Notes: a model not told the origin generated them from the letters alone. A stretch of DNA of 64,000 nucleotides from Escallonia rubra (GCA_033065855.1 JAVXUO010001493.1:62001-126000), one strand, 5' to 3'. Shown: positions 12,540 to 24,110, numbered from the stretch's first letter. Numbers and translations: made by a program.

Positions 12540-15500
12540 AAGAGAAGGAGCATAGGGGAATCAGATTAAGAGAAAGAGGAACGAGAACAGAGAGGACGAA
12601 CCTGAGTGTTATTTCTAAAGCAGGAAAATGTTAAGAGAGAAGAAAAAAAGGGGAAAAAATATGAGATGTAACGAAGCATATTCTATCTCTACGGTCGTGG
12701 CGTTGCCTAAAACAAATTTACCGTCGGTATAGCACATGTTTGGGCGCTAAATTTTGCCGCTCATAATTTGGTGTGAAAAGTTAACCTATGTCAACACTGG
12801 ACATGAGACCGCCGGCTTAGAGGGCTGTTATAAATCTATAGCAACGGTGGTCCTAGAGGCGCCGGCATAGCCCACGTATAGCAACGCCTCCGTGTGGCCG
12901 CCGGCTTAGAGCGCTGCGACATATCACTTTTTTTGTAGTGAAAATATGTATAAAAATTATGGAAATTGAAATCAGAATTTAAAAGGAATTAAAACTATTT
13001 AAAAAGTTTTCATTTTTCCAAAACCAATGCGATATGGAAACTATAGTAAATCAACTCTAAAAATCACCAAACTTGATCTGAGACTTCTTTATACTACAAA
13101 AACATTACTATAATTTTTCTAAAACATTTTCATGAGTTCAAAGGCTCCAAACAAATTTTACAAATCTAAGTTTTCAAAAAATATTAAAAATACATATGAT
13201 TTCAGAAAATTATAAATTTTCAGCAAAACTTCTAATATAGCCTAAAGTACTATACGTTAAATTTTCACTTGCTAATTTTCACTATACACTGTCCAATGAG
13301 CGCAACGAGCTTGACGCTACCCGTATACACATACACATGCACCTAGCTCACGCACCCTTTCACCAACTACTTCAACAGCTTATCTTCTCTTCTAAACACA
13401 CACAAGCACACATGCACCTCACCACCTGAACTCAAGTTCACACACATTTCATGCACACAATTCACACACACACACACACACACAAGCACACACAAGAACG
13501 CACACCTACTAGACAACACACACATCACACATAGCATTCACACAATAATCCTAAAAAATATACAAAATACATGCATAGTGCATAGGACACTCCTGAGCAT
13601 GGTACTACTACATTCGCCACCGAGAATGGGAAACTGTAAAAATACTCCCCTGACGTATGTAAAACTACCAAATATCTTTAACGGCCAACATGACTAGAAA
13701 TAATTTTAAAAAACTTCAAACTCGTCTATATATGTATTAGGCTGAAATCATATTCAAAAGTCCTTTGAGAAAACATTAATTTATTCCAAAGATTCCCTCC
13801 GATTCTTAACAGCGCACAAGGCGACCAAAGTCTCTACACATGATAATCGATATTAAAAAGTATTGAAACTTTAGACACTAAAACAAGGTAAAAAGTCACC
13901 ATAAAATTTTCAGGCAAAGATAATCTAATTTGCTATTTTTAACAAATGAAGAATGATATTTTTAGACAAAATCATTTCACATACTAAAACATCAAAGAAA
14001 ATTAGAGGTCATAGATATTATAAAAATAACTAGGGTTACAGTTTTGCACTTAGCCAAAATCACAGCGAAAATGGGTTTTAAAATTAGGAATTTGGACAGC
14101 AAAAAAATTATGCCCCCTTTAGCGACACTTTTATTCTTCTACCTCAAGAATTTTCTTTCCTAAACCACCTGTTACACAGCACACATCATGCATCCATTCC
14201 TCATATTTAAACACCCGTACCCACTATTTGGGCACACTGTGCATTCACACACACATGTACAACACACCTTTTCACACATTACATTCCATATCTTCTTCTT
14301 CTCTACACTTCACTCATTATACAGACCCACATGTTATCCATTCACTCACACATTACACACACAATATACACAGTGCGCACACAAAGCAACACGTCACACT
14401 ACACTCACGCACACACACATATACACAACACATTTCACACCTCTGAGGTCTTCTCTCCCTCTTCTCTATTTTTTTCCTTTTTCGTTGAACACACTTATAC
14501 ACACACTGATATGCAACCCGGTGTAATCACACAATTACACATGAATATCCACACACTGCACACCTAAACCCATTATACTCACACACACATTCACACATAA
14601 GACACACACAATACACACCCACACAAGCACACGGCAGTTTACAGTCTTTTCCGTTTCCTGTTACCCACCCAACATCTCAGGCAGATCACATGGGTATACT
14701 GCCTTAGGGCAGTACCCTCCATCTCTTTTCACGCATCCACACTTCACTCTTCGCTCATTATAACACACACCTGCACACGGCTGACCTTCAGCCCCTCACT
14801 ACACACCTACAACTCAAACACTCACACAACCCCCAAAAATTGCACGCAATTCCAACCCCCCGGCAGCCCATCTTGTCCGACTCTCTCTCGGCCGCACTGC
14901 AAACAGCCGTTGGCTGCAGCCATGGCTACTCACAGCAATACCTTGTCTCACAGCCATTCACCCAGCCCCTCACTCCCATAATTTATGAAATAAATTAGAG
15001 GAAAAAGAGAGAGAAACTTACCAGATATCTGGACCCTTCGCCGGAATTTCGACAGTGCTTCTTATCTCCCTCTCTAAATCTCTCTCTCACCGTCGTGTAA
15101 CAGAAGGAGGAAGAGAAAATTTTTGAGGACGGCTGGCTCTCTCTCAAAAGCTATATATACCCTAGAAGGAAAATTACCAAACCCCCCTCACTTTTGGTAG
15201 TTTTTCAACGTTAACCCAAAACTTTTTATAATTACAAAAAGACCCAAATTACTATTTATGATAAAATAATACAATTGAAAACTTTAACGGGTATTACATA
15301 ATCCCGCTACGCTAATCGTCGCTAAGAGTTGTTACATAAAATAATACTAACTATAAGAAAATTCGTCGCTAAAAACTCTTAAAATATCGGTTATGCTAAT
15401 TGTTACGAATACCTCTATCAATATCACTTATATTTGTCATCTTTAATTTATAACTCACAATTTTCACATTTTTTATCGCTAAAGGTTGCCGATAAAATTT

Positions 15501-15592
15501 CACTCATGAAAGTCGACGCAAAATCTTACGTATGAAAGTCGTCACTTTAAAATAAATTAACCGGCTAGGCATATCGAGGTTGGGCTGTTACA

Positions 15593-15874
15593 ATTTCACA
15601 AAGGTAATAAATGTGGAATGAGACCGGTATTTACTATTTCGGAATATTTTTCAGTTTTACACTTTTTTTGAGTTTTTGATTATGATGATTGTGAAATATT
15701 TTGAATTTGATGGTTCATTCCACTCTAATAAAAATAAAGCTTAGTTCAAAACTGTCGACATAACGATATGAATACCTAACCTTAACTCTGCCAAAATATA
15801 CTGACATTCAAACGTATGAATACATAAGTCATTAAATATAATTGACCCGGGCCTCGCCCGGGTTACCGGACTAG
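15593..15874 (+). mobile_element. Helitron-type 3' end fragment
   Basis: The sequence acccgggc-ctc-gcccgggt (15845-15863) forms an 8-bp stem with a 3-nt loop. It is followed after seven bases by CTAG (15871-15874) and then a T. A short GC-rich hairpin just before CTAG, with insertion at A|T, is the signature of plant Helitron 3' termini. The matching 5' TC end was not located, and the left part runs into the family A block, so only the 3' end is claimed. No Rep/helicase frame is present. Confidence 0.55.
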
Positions 15875-15936
15875 TAATAATATATAATAAGCAAAGTAAG
15901 AACTTATTTGCACGACACGTCATCGCATTATGATAC

Positions 15937-17679
15937 TGTAATGCCCCGAATTTATTTTCGGTGCATTAATGCCTAATAAACAGATATCAGATAAATTCCT
16001 ATAATTATCAGAAGACTCCAAAATGGTAAATCAGAGCACACACTAATAATTCCCAAAAATACATCAATATCTAACATAGTGGCCCCAAGCCTTTGTACAA
16101 TTCAAAATTTTCGACACGGAGTTTCTCCGAAATAAAACCTAAATGATAATAATCTGTCTTAACATTACACTCTTGATCACTCAGCTAGCCCTTCGATCCC
16201 AAAGTCTCACCTAATGATCACCTGAAAGGAGAAACAATAAGGGGATGAGCCAAATGCCAAGTCAATAAGGGGATGAGCCAAATGCCCAGTAAGGTCGCTC
16301 AAGGACCAATCAAAAGGAAACAAAAATGTCTGAGAAACGAAATTTCGGAAGCATAAAAGTTCAAACATAACGGATATCAAACTAGATTTCGAATGTCAAA
16401 ATGTAACTGAGTACGGAGACAGACACTAGAGAGTCATTCAGAAAGTGGTCACATACGTCAATATTGACATATGAGACCGGTTCAGAAAGTAAGATCGCGA
16501 TCTCTAGCTCAACTCCCCTGAGCTAGCCCACGTTTCAATCCACGTGGGTAAGTCAAACATAAGTCACATACACTGTGACATGGCTCATAGAGTTATCAAA
16601 ACAAAGATTCCAATTTAACACAATCAAATATCAGACATGTCAAACAATATACGGAGTAGACAATCTTTAAAACGAACAATATCAATATCGCAAATTCTAA
16701 GGTCAAACGAATTCGACGGAAATTCAATCTCACAAGTCGTAGCATTGACAACAAGTTATTCATAGTAAAGCTCAAAGCAAAGGGGAGAAGAAGAATCACT
16801 TAACTCAATTCGCAGAAATTCGGATTTCAAAAAGAAACTAAGGACTTACATGAGCGATTGGTCCATCGCTAATTTGAATTTCAAAAATAAACCTTTACCT
16901 TAGCCAAGCTTTTGAGAAATACACTCCTTAAGCTCCACTTTAGTGCTTCCAAACTTTCCAAGCCTTCTTCTTCTTCTCTCTCTCTCTCTCTCGCGCAAAG
17001 GAAGAAGAAGTAGAGAACCCAAAAAGTCTGAGAGGAAATAAGAGGACTATTTATATGGGACAAAACTTTTAAGTTTTCAATCGATCGAAAATAGTTTTCG
17101 GTCGGCCGGAAATAGTTTTCATTCGACTGAATCAAACAGAGGTGAAAATGATTCCAAATATTTTTTTTTTCAATTCGACCGAAAATGAGTTTTCAGTCGA
17201 ATTAAAACTTTGAATTCGACCGAAAATGAGTTTTCATTCGAATTAAAACTTTTAATACGAAATAATGTTTTTTTTTTTTTGTATTCGAACGAAAATGAGT
17301 TTTTGGTTAAATTAAAACTTTTAATTCGACCAAAAACTTCAGTAGGACAATACGCACGAAAAAAATCTTTTCATTCGACCGAAAACTTCAGATTCCAAAA
17401 CTTCAAAAAAATCAAATAGTTTTGATTCGAAGGAATCAACTTTCATTCGAAGCAAAACTATTTTCCTTCGAAGCAAACGATTTTCCTTCGATCGAATCCT
17501 TCAGACTCCAAAACTTTAAAATCAAATAGTTTTGATTCGAATGAAACCACTTCCATTCGACCGAAAATTTTAGAAACAATCCCAAACGATTTTTCTTAAT
17601 TTTAACAAAAACGACAAACTTATTTATTCAAAATACTAATTTCACATAGAATTTTTTTATTTTTTTTTGGGATATTACA
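15937..17679 (-). mobile_element. Minus-strand LTR (likely 3' LTR of a truncated element)
   Basis: The block is bounded by TGTAATGCCCC (15937) and GGGATATTACA (17679). Next to the right end, ttcttcc (17680-17686) is the complement of a ggaagaa purine tract, so the LTR reads on the minus strand and the rest of the element has been replaced by the next insertion at 17687. On the minus strand, near 16290, the text gagcgaccttactgggc matches the U5-like block of other LTRs in the window. A 28-bp unit with aaggggatgagccaaatgcc is duplicated at about 16230-16290. The flanking 5-mers do not match, consistent with truncation rather than a clean solo LTR. Confidence 0.6.
17085..17575. repeat. TTCGACCGAAAA minisatellite-like array
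   Basis: Variants of attcgaccgaaaatgagttt and the partly palindromic core ttcgaccgaa recur about every 25-60 bp within the minus-strand LTR. The core resembles a short self-complementary binding site. No coding function is supported. Confidence 0.65.
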
Positions 17680-17686
17680 TTCTTCC

Positions 17687-18571
17687 TGTAACACCCCGAA
17701 CCATAATATTGCTAGTCACTTAATTTACTTTAAATCGTGACTTTCATACGCAAGATATAACGTTGATTTTCGTGAACGAAATTCTTATTAGTGATCTTTA
17801 GCGACAAAAGGTTTGCTAACCTATAAGTTATAAATTAAAGATGAAAAATATCAGTGATATTGATTGAGGTATTAGTGACAATTAACGAAACAGTATTTTT
17901 AGAACTTTTAGCGATGAATTTTCTTTTAGTTAGTGTTGAAATTTTATGCAGTAATTTTTAGCGATGATATTTTAAATACTTAGTATCGACATGTGTTTTT
18001 AGCGACGGATTATTTTTCTGAGCATCAGTATAATTTTAGCGACGAATAAGGAATTGGGGTAACGTATCAAACATTTTCTAGCACATAAACTATAGTCAAT
18101 AAATTATTTTGGTCTTTTCGCAATAATAAAAGCTTCGAGTAAATTTTTAGCGACCAATGAAAGTGTAAGGGGTTTTTGTGATTTTTCTAATTAGGGTTTT
18201 TATATATAAATTTGTATTGTTTAGGGCAGCCATCCAAGGCTCTTGTTTCCAACTTCATCAGATCCACCTTGAGAGAGAAAGAGAGATACCGAGAAAGAAG
18301 AGGAAAGAAGATTAAGGATTCTTCCGGCGATTTGATAAAAAATTTTGGTAAGTTATTTAATCTTTTCTCTCTCTGTTTCGTTTTATAGGTTTCAGTTTTT
18401 TTAGTGGGGCAAGAGAGAACCTGTGAGAGGCTATGAGAAGAGGGGACTGCGGTAGGTTGTATTTATGTGTTTTATGTGCGTTCATAGGTGTGTGTGTTTG
18501 ACACACACACACACACACACAGAGCAGCCATGGGGCTGCCGTGTGCTTGTGGGTGAAGATGGCTACAATGG
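17687..18571 (+). mobile_element. LTR-like sequence, family A, upstream part
   Basis: It starts TGTAACACCCCGAA. It then carries at least six copies of a ttagcga(c/t)gaa-type motif (near 17809, 17906, 17956, 17998, 18036 and 18148), a TATA-like tttatatata (about 18197), and a leader ending in cttccggcgatttg...ggtaagtta (about 18320-18355). The same order is found on the minus strand from 15592. The Mutator-like element starts directly after, at 18572. A leader ending in a splice donor would fit an LTR-driven transcript with a spliced leader. Confidence 0.5.
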
Positions 18572-19479
18572 GGATTAATTTTATGCTACATCCCATACTT
18601 AGGGGTCAGTTGCACCCAGCACCCGATAGTTTTAATTTTGGCACCCAGCACCAAACTGTTTAAAATCTTGGTATCCAATACCAAATGATGGTCAAACTGG
18701 CGTTTGACCATACGTATGTTACTTTTCAAAGGCCAAAATGGTCTTTTTACCTGTTAAATCCACCTTTTGTCCACATCAGCTCCAAATGGCACCAATAATT
18801 AACACGAGGTCCTCCACATCATTTCCTTACCTTTTCTTTCTCCCTGACTAATCATCTTCCTAATCCCACGATCCACCCTGCCTTGCCCACGCTCCCACCC
18901 CCGCGCCACGCCAAACCTCTGTCACTGCTACCAACATACACTAAGCCCCACTCCCCGCTGTGTTACCACCTTTGCCCCGTCCATAACCTCTTCCTCAGTC
19001 CCTCCTACGGCCCCGTCCCTCCCATAGCCCCACCGACAGCCCCGCAACCAACTGTGCTGTTTCGGACCATTACTGTTGACCCACAACCACCCAACCATCA
19101 CCACTACCAAATCACAACCCCACAGTTTCACCCCAATCACCGTCAATCTCAACCCTAGTCATTGTTAGTGCCCAGATCCATGACCTAAGACCCAGCACCA
19201 CTGTTTCAAAACATGGTCGAATGACCGAATCACGTTAGTTGCCGGCGAACCCAATCATTCATCACCAGTCTGGTCGCATTAATGTTGCCGCCGCACTCAT
19301 AACATATCAGCACCATCACCACCATCGTACCACATCATCACCACATAGTCAACGGTCCAAATCAAGGGTGAGAGGGACATGTTAGGCTAGCTGAAAGGGC
19401 TAGGATCTGGGATGCAGATCTGGGGCTTGCTGGTGGCACCACAATGATGGTGGGTGGTGGCTAGTTGTTAGGGAGCTCG

Positions 19480-19852
19480 CACTACAAGAAAACACAGATT
19501 TAGCGACGGACTTTTAGCGACGGAATGAATTCCGTCGCTAAAAGCATCTTTCAGCGACGGAATAAGCCGTCGCTAAACAACTGTCTGTAAATATTTTCAG
19601 CGACGGCATATTCCGTCGCTAAAAGCCTTTGCCAACGGACTATTACAGACACACTTTTATCGACGGATAGTACCGTCGCTAAATATTTTATACAATTTTA
19701 TAATTTTCGATAATTTTTAAAAAATATATAAGCGACGGAATAATTCTGTCAGTAAAAATTCCGTCATTGAATATTCTGATTTACCGACGGACTTTTACCG
19801 ACGGACTTTTACCGACGGACTTTTACCGACGGAATTAGTCCGTCGCTAAAAG
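19480..19852. promoter_or_regulatory. CACTA left terminal and subterminal repeat region
   Basis: After the CACTA terminus the motif ttagcgacgga/tccgtcgctaa occurs about a dozen times in both orientations, with a short run of four accgacggactttt-like units near 19784-19830. In En/Spm such subterminal repeats are the binding sites of the TNPA protein. The assignment here is by analogy. Confidence 0.8.
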
Positions 19853-19942
19853 TCTTTTATAAAATACCCCTTTCTCTTTTCCTTTCTCTCGTCTCTCTCT
19901 CTCTCTCTCTCTCACCGGTGCATCGACGACCTTCACATCTGC

Positions 19943-20152
19943 GGCAACCCACCTTCGACGCCGCGCCACCACTGCCAAACAGCCACCTTGGTCTCTGTCA
20001 TCGACGGCAACCCACCTTAGACGACGTGCCACCACTGCCAAACAGCCACCTTGGTCTCTATCATCGACGGCAACCCACCTTCGACGCCTCGCCACCACTG
20101 CCAAACAGCCACCTTGGTCTCTGTCATCGACGGCAACCCACCCTCGACGGTG
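19943..20152. repeat. 63-bp tandem repeat, about 3.3 units
   Basis: Units starting ggcaacccacctt recur at 19943, 20006, 20069 and 20132, an exact 63-bp period. As 63 is a multiple of three, all frames stay open on both strands and give spurious 21-residue protein repeats. It follows a CT-rich run (about 19888-19912) and may lie in the transcribed leader of the CACTA genes. Confidence 0.9.
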
Positions 20153-21379
20153 AGTCTGCTTCTTACGTCATCAAGGAAAGAGAACGAAGCAGGTGACCTA
20201 ACCCAAACTGGTCGCCGGAGGATCCCGCCTTCGTTTCCGCCGCCGTCACCAGATTCTGGCGAAGTGAATTTCTAAATCCGGTACGCTCCTTGCTGTGATT
20301 CAGCGAAGTGAATTTCACGAATTCCTTTACTAATTTTCTATCTAGCGTTACTGTAATTGGCTTTAGCAAACGCATAATGGTTCTTTTAATTGATTATGCG
20401 TACTGATAATCTGCTTGGTTATTGAGAAAAAGTGGGAAAACTTGCAATAAAGAAGAAATTTGTTGGATTATTCTTTGACCTTGCTGTTTTTTGTGCTTCT
20501 TCCTTCATTAGTTTTGCATCAAAGGTTTCAGTAATTGGCTTGAGCAAAATTCGTAGTTGTTTGGTTAATGGATTGTTTCTACTGAGTAGTTGTTTGGTTA
20601 ATAGAAACTGTAGCGGACGTGATGCCGCTATGAAAATAGAAATTGTAGTTGGTGGTACACTGGAAAAGGGAGGCATGAGTTGTAGTTGGTGAACTGATTT
20701 TCCAACCTTCGGTCCACCCCAAGAGTTCTAGTGAGTGTTTAGGAATGCCCACTTCATAACAAAGTTGGAGCTGTGGCTCAAACGATTCCAAATTGGGTTA
20801 ATCTCAACAAATTTGGACCACATGTCAGTGGAATTACTTAAAGAATATGTGGGATCTCTTACTTGCTTTGAAGGGAGGACCTAAACATGGTGAATATGTA
20901 GTCACTGAAATATGTATCTTAGGTTTCAATTCACCGTAAGCTTTAGATAAAGTTCCCTAAGTTTGTTTTTTCTAAGTTTGTTGCATCAGAAGAGTATCCC
21001 CATGACCCATCCGTTGGTGACAGTGATTGAAACACTTTCAGTTTGTAGGTTGGGGGACCCTGTTTATAAAACAGGGGTGGTGCGATGGCTTGGGGGGTGG
21101 TGCAGCGTTGATATTTCAGAAAAGGTGCGATAAGCAAAAACATAAAAACAATACATACTCGTAAATTTAACTAAAAACATTAAGCAGTATCATGTACCTA
21201 AATTTAACTAAAAACAATGCATCAAAACAGAGGGATTCGGGTAAACGCCGTGAGGGTAAACCTGTACCTAAATTAGCTTCCCGCTTTGTGATGTGCCTTG
21301 CACTTTGGCACCTGGGTACGCTAAGCTCTCGCTTCCTTCACCCGCTGCAACTAACCTTAGGAGAAACGCTACTAATTGA
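20153..21379. other. CACTA interior without a recognised gene
   Basis: Short frames only. A boundary-like ctcgacggtgagtc near 20145 could be a splice donor of a leader exon, but no matching downstream exon is evident. Nothing else was recognised. Confidence 0.4.
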
Positions 21380-22360
21380 ACCCCTAATTGAACCCTAAAT
21401 TGAATGCCTTAATCCAACCGAACCCTAAATTGAATGCCCCAAATCAACCGAACCCTAAATTGAACTAATAGAACCCCCTAATTGAACCCTAAATTGAAGT
21501 AATTGAACCCTAATTAAACCCTAAATTGAAGTAATTGAACCCTAATTAAACCCTAAATTGAATGCCCTAATCGAATCGAACCCTAAATTAAACTAATTGA
21601 ACCCAAAATTGAATGCCCTAATCCAACCGAACCCAAAATTGAACTAATTGAACCCTAACTTGAATGCCCCAAATCAACCGAACCCTAAATTGAACTAATT
21701 AAACGCTAATTAAACCCTAATTAAACCCTAATTAAACCCTAAACCCTAAACCCTAAACCCTAAACCCTAAACCCTAAACCCTAAACCCTAAACCCTAATT
21801 GAACCCCAAATTGAATGCCCTAATCCAACCGAACCCTAAATCGAACTAATTGAATGCTTCAAATCAACCGAACCCTAAATTGAATCAATAGAACCCCCTA
21901 ATTGAACCCTAAATTGAAGTAATTGAACCCTAAATTGAATGCCCTAATTGAATCGAATCCTAAATTAAACTAATTGAACCCCTAATTAAACCCTAAATTG
22001 ATTGCCCCAATCTAACCGAACCCTAATTGAACCCCAAATTGAATGCCCTAATCCAACCGAACCCTAAATTGAACTAATTGAACCCTAAATTTAATGCCTC
22101 AAATCAACTGAACCCTAAATTGAATCAATAGAACCCCCTAATTGAACCGAACCCTAAATTGAACTAATTGAATCCTAAATTTAATGCCTCAAATCAACTG
22201 AACCCTAAATTGAATCAATAGAACCCCCTAATTGAACCGAACCCTAAATTGAAGTAATTGAACCCTAAATTGAATGCCCTAATCGAACCGAACCCTAAAT
22301 GAAACTAATTGAACCCTAAATTGAATGCCCTAATACAATCGAACCCTAAATTGAAATAAT
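21380..22360. repeat. Telomere-like degenerate repeat (AACCCTAAATTGAA family)
   Basis: About 1 kb of variants of gaaccctaaattgaactaatt, each containing the plant telomere core CCCTAAA interleaved with attgaa. A pure CCCTAAA run is embedded at 21737-21798. This is inside the CACTA element, so it is interstitial and not a chromosome end. Confidence 0.9.
21737..21798. repeat. Interstitial CCCTAAA telomeric repeat (about 9 units)
   Basis: Nearly nine uninterrupted CCCTAAA heptamers, the Arabidopsis-type telomere unit, embedded in the degenerate array. Both flanks are the same degenerate repeat. Confidence 0.95.
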
Positions 22361-22819
22361 TCAAGCGCATCGGATATGTGAAGTTTGAACATTTTTTTCC
22401 CATTTGAACATTGATCATTTGTTTGATAATTTTAGGTTGTTAATTGTGCGTTTTAGAATTGTGATTATTGATCGATGATTTTAGGTTATTAGCTGTGTAT
22501 TTGAAGTAATTGCGATTATGAATTGATGATTTTAGGTTGTTAATTAATGATTTTAGATTGTTAATTGTGCATTGAGCATTTGAGATATTGAGATTATTGA
22601 CGGAGGATGGGACCCAATTGGATTGAATGTGTGATTTTTGTTAATTTTTATTGCATTGAGCATTTGAGAATTGAGAATTGAGAATTGAGAATTGAGATTG
22701 TTGACGGAGGATGGGACCCAATTGGATTGAGATACCTGTTAGTTAGCGCAGACACGGACACCACGTCTGATCGACGGTGTCCGACATTTAGAAAACAAAT
22801 TAACGTATGCCGATGTGTC

Positions 22820-22985
22820 TGGAGGTGCGTGTCGGTGGGCGTCGGACACGTGTCCGGAGGCGTCGGACACGTGTCCAAAGGCATCGGACACGTGTCCAAA
22901 GGCGTCAGACACGTGTCGGTATGTGTCGGACACGTGTCGGTATGTGTCGAACACGTGTCCGACGGTGTCAGACACGTATCGGACA
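22820..22985. repeat. 21-bp palindromic array with six phased CACGTG cores
   Basis: The unit gtcggacacgtgtccaaagg(c) repeats with CACGTG starting at 22847, 22868, 22889, 22910, 22931 and 22952, exactly 21 bp apart. A degenerate seventh core (CACGTA) follows at 22973 and a weaker one precedes. CACGTG is the G-box bound by plant bHLH and bZIP factors. A 21-bp period is two helical turns, so all sites face the same side of the DNA. It lies within the CACTA element about 1.9 kb upstream of the transposase start. Short frames on both strands across it are repeat by-products. Confidence 0.9.
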
Positions 22986-23057
22986 CCATATCGACACCCT
23001 ATATGAGGTGTCGGAATAGAGGTTGTTGAATGTGCATTAAATTTAGGTTAGTTAGGA

Positions 23058-24110
23058 CTAATCAACACTACTCGGCACCATCAAAACCCTAATTAGGACT
23101 AAATAACCCTAATTAGTCCTAATCAACCCTAATTAGCTATAATTATTCGAAACTAGCCCTCATTAACATTAATTAGCTCTAACATAACCCAATTAAGCCT
23201 AATTAGCCCTAATTAGGACTAATCATCACTACTCGACACAATTAAACCCTAATTAGTCATAATCAACCCTAATTAGCTATAATTATCCGAAACTAGCCCT
23301 CATTAACATTAATTAGCCATAACATAACCCAATTAAGCCTAATTAGCCCTAATTAGGACTAATCAGCACTACTCGGCACAATTAAACCCTAATTAGGACT
23401 ACACAACTCTAATTAGTCCTAATCAACCCTAGTCAGCTATAATCATCCGAAACTATCCCTCATTAACATTAATTAGCCCTAACATAACCCAATTAAGCCC
23501 AATTAGCCCTAATTAGGACTAATCATCACTACTCGACACAATTAAACCCTAACTAGGACTAAATAACCCTAATTAGTCCTAATCAACCCTAATTAGCTAT
23601 AATTATTCGAAACTAGCCCTCATTAACATTAATTAGCTCTAACATAACCCAATTAAGCCTAATTAGTCCTAATTAGGACTAATCATCACTACTCGGCACA
23701 ATTAAACCCTAATTAGTCATAATCAACCCTAATTAGCTATAATTATCCGAAACTAGCCCTCATTAACATTAATTAGCCATAACATAACCCAATTAAGCCT
23801 AATTAGCCCTAATTAGGACTAATCAGCACTACTCGGCACAATTAAACCCTAATTAGGACTACACAACTCTAATTAGTCCTAATCAACCCTAGTCAGCTAT
23901 AATCATCCGAAACTATCCCTCATTAACATTAATTAGCCCTAACATAACCCAATTAAGCCCAATTAGCCCTAATTAGGACTAATCATCACTACTCGGCACA
24001 ATTAAACCCTAATTAGGACTAAATAACCCTAATTAGTCATAATCAACTCTAATCAGCTATAATTAATAATCGTAATTAACCATAATAACCCAGTTAGCCC
24101 TAATTAGCCC
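23058..24110. repeat. Three-monomer higher-order repeat (460-bp period)
   Basis: Monomers marked by aatca(t/g/a)cactactcg start near 23060, 23221, 23361, 23521, 23681, 23821 and 23981, so spacings run about 160, 140, 160 and then repeat. Monomers one, two and three have distinct variants (for example aaataaccct, agtcataatc, acacaactct). These recur in the same order, giving an A-B-C, A-B-C, A arrangement. The text is built from ccctaattag-like words related to the telomere-like array upstream. This is satellite-style organisation inside a DNA transposon. Confidence 0.85.

Larger units (their letters stand above)
8464..12940. mobile_element. Non-autonomous CACTA (En/Spm) element carrying gene pieces
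   Basis: The ends are CACTACAAGAAAAATGG (8464) and the inverted TTTTTTTGTAGTG (12940). The flanks duplicate aaa (8461-8463 and 12941-12943), the 3-bp duplication typical of CACTA transposons. Both ends hold many direct and inverted copies of a tatgccggcg-type subterminal motif (8480-8970 and 12700-12930), the expected transposase-binding arrays. The 4,477-bp interior has no TNP2 or TNPA frame but contains a clear exon of the host gene ELP2 and other exon-like pieces on the minus strand. It would rely on transposase made elsewhere. Its subterminal motif differs from that of the large CACTA at 19480, so the latter is probably not its helper. Confidence 0.9.
7771..15592 (-). mobile_element. LTR-like sequence, family A, inverted copy split by a CACTA element
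   Basis: Read on the minus strand it starts TGTAACAGCCC at 15592 and closely follows the family A copy at 17687: the same leader order, repeated ttagcgacgaa-type motifs, then a block ending in a splice-donor-like ggtaagttt (about 15020), then a CA/GT-rich stretch (13440-14640). The part at 7780-8463 continues the homology with 4550-5300. The CACTA element 8464-12940 interrupts it with a 3-bp duplication. The length without the insert is more than 3 kb, which would suit a large-LTR retroelement. The distal end is unresolved. The many short frames in the CA-rich part are compositional. Confidence 0.45.

Noticed and set aside
14188..14567. Thr/His-rich ORFs up to 112 codons
   Set aside because: They arise from the CA-rich part of the family A LTR-like sequence; composition is repetitive and frames overlap.
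19943..20152. Repeat-protein gene in the 63-bp array (frames on both strands)
   Set aside because: The period is a multiple of three, so any frame stays open; frames exist on both strands and lack a plausible start or domain.
21737..21798. A chromosome end (telomere)
   Set aside because: The CCCTAAA run is short and flanked on both sides by degenerate repeat inside a CACTA element, so it is interstitial.
22820..22985. CRISPR array
   Set aside because: Units are contiguous 21-bp palindromes without unique spacers, in plant nuclear DNA, with no cas genes.
22648..23029. Overlapping ORFs of 113-114 codons on both strands
   Set aside because: They are translations of the 21-bp palindromic array in opposite directions.
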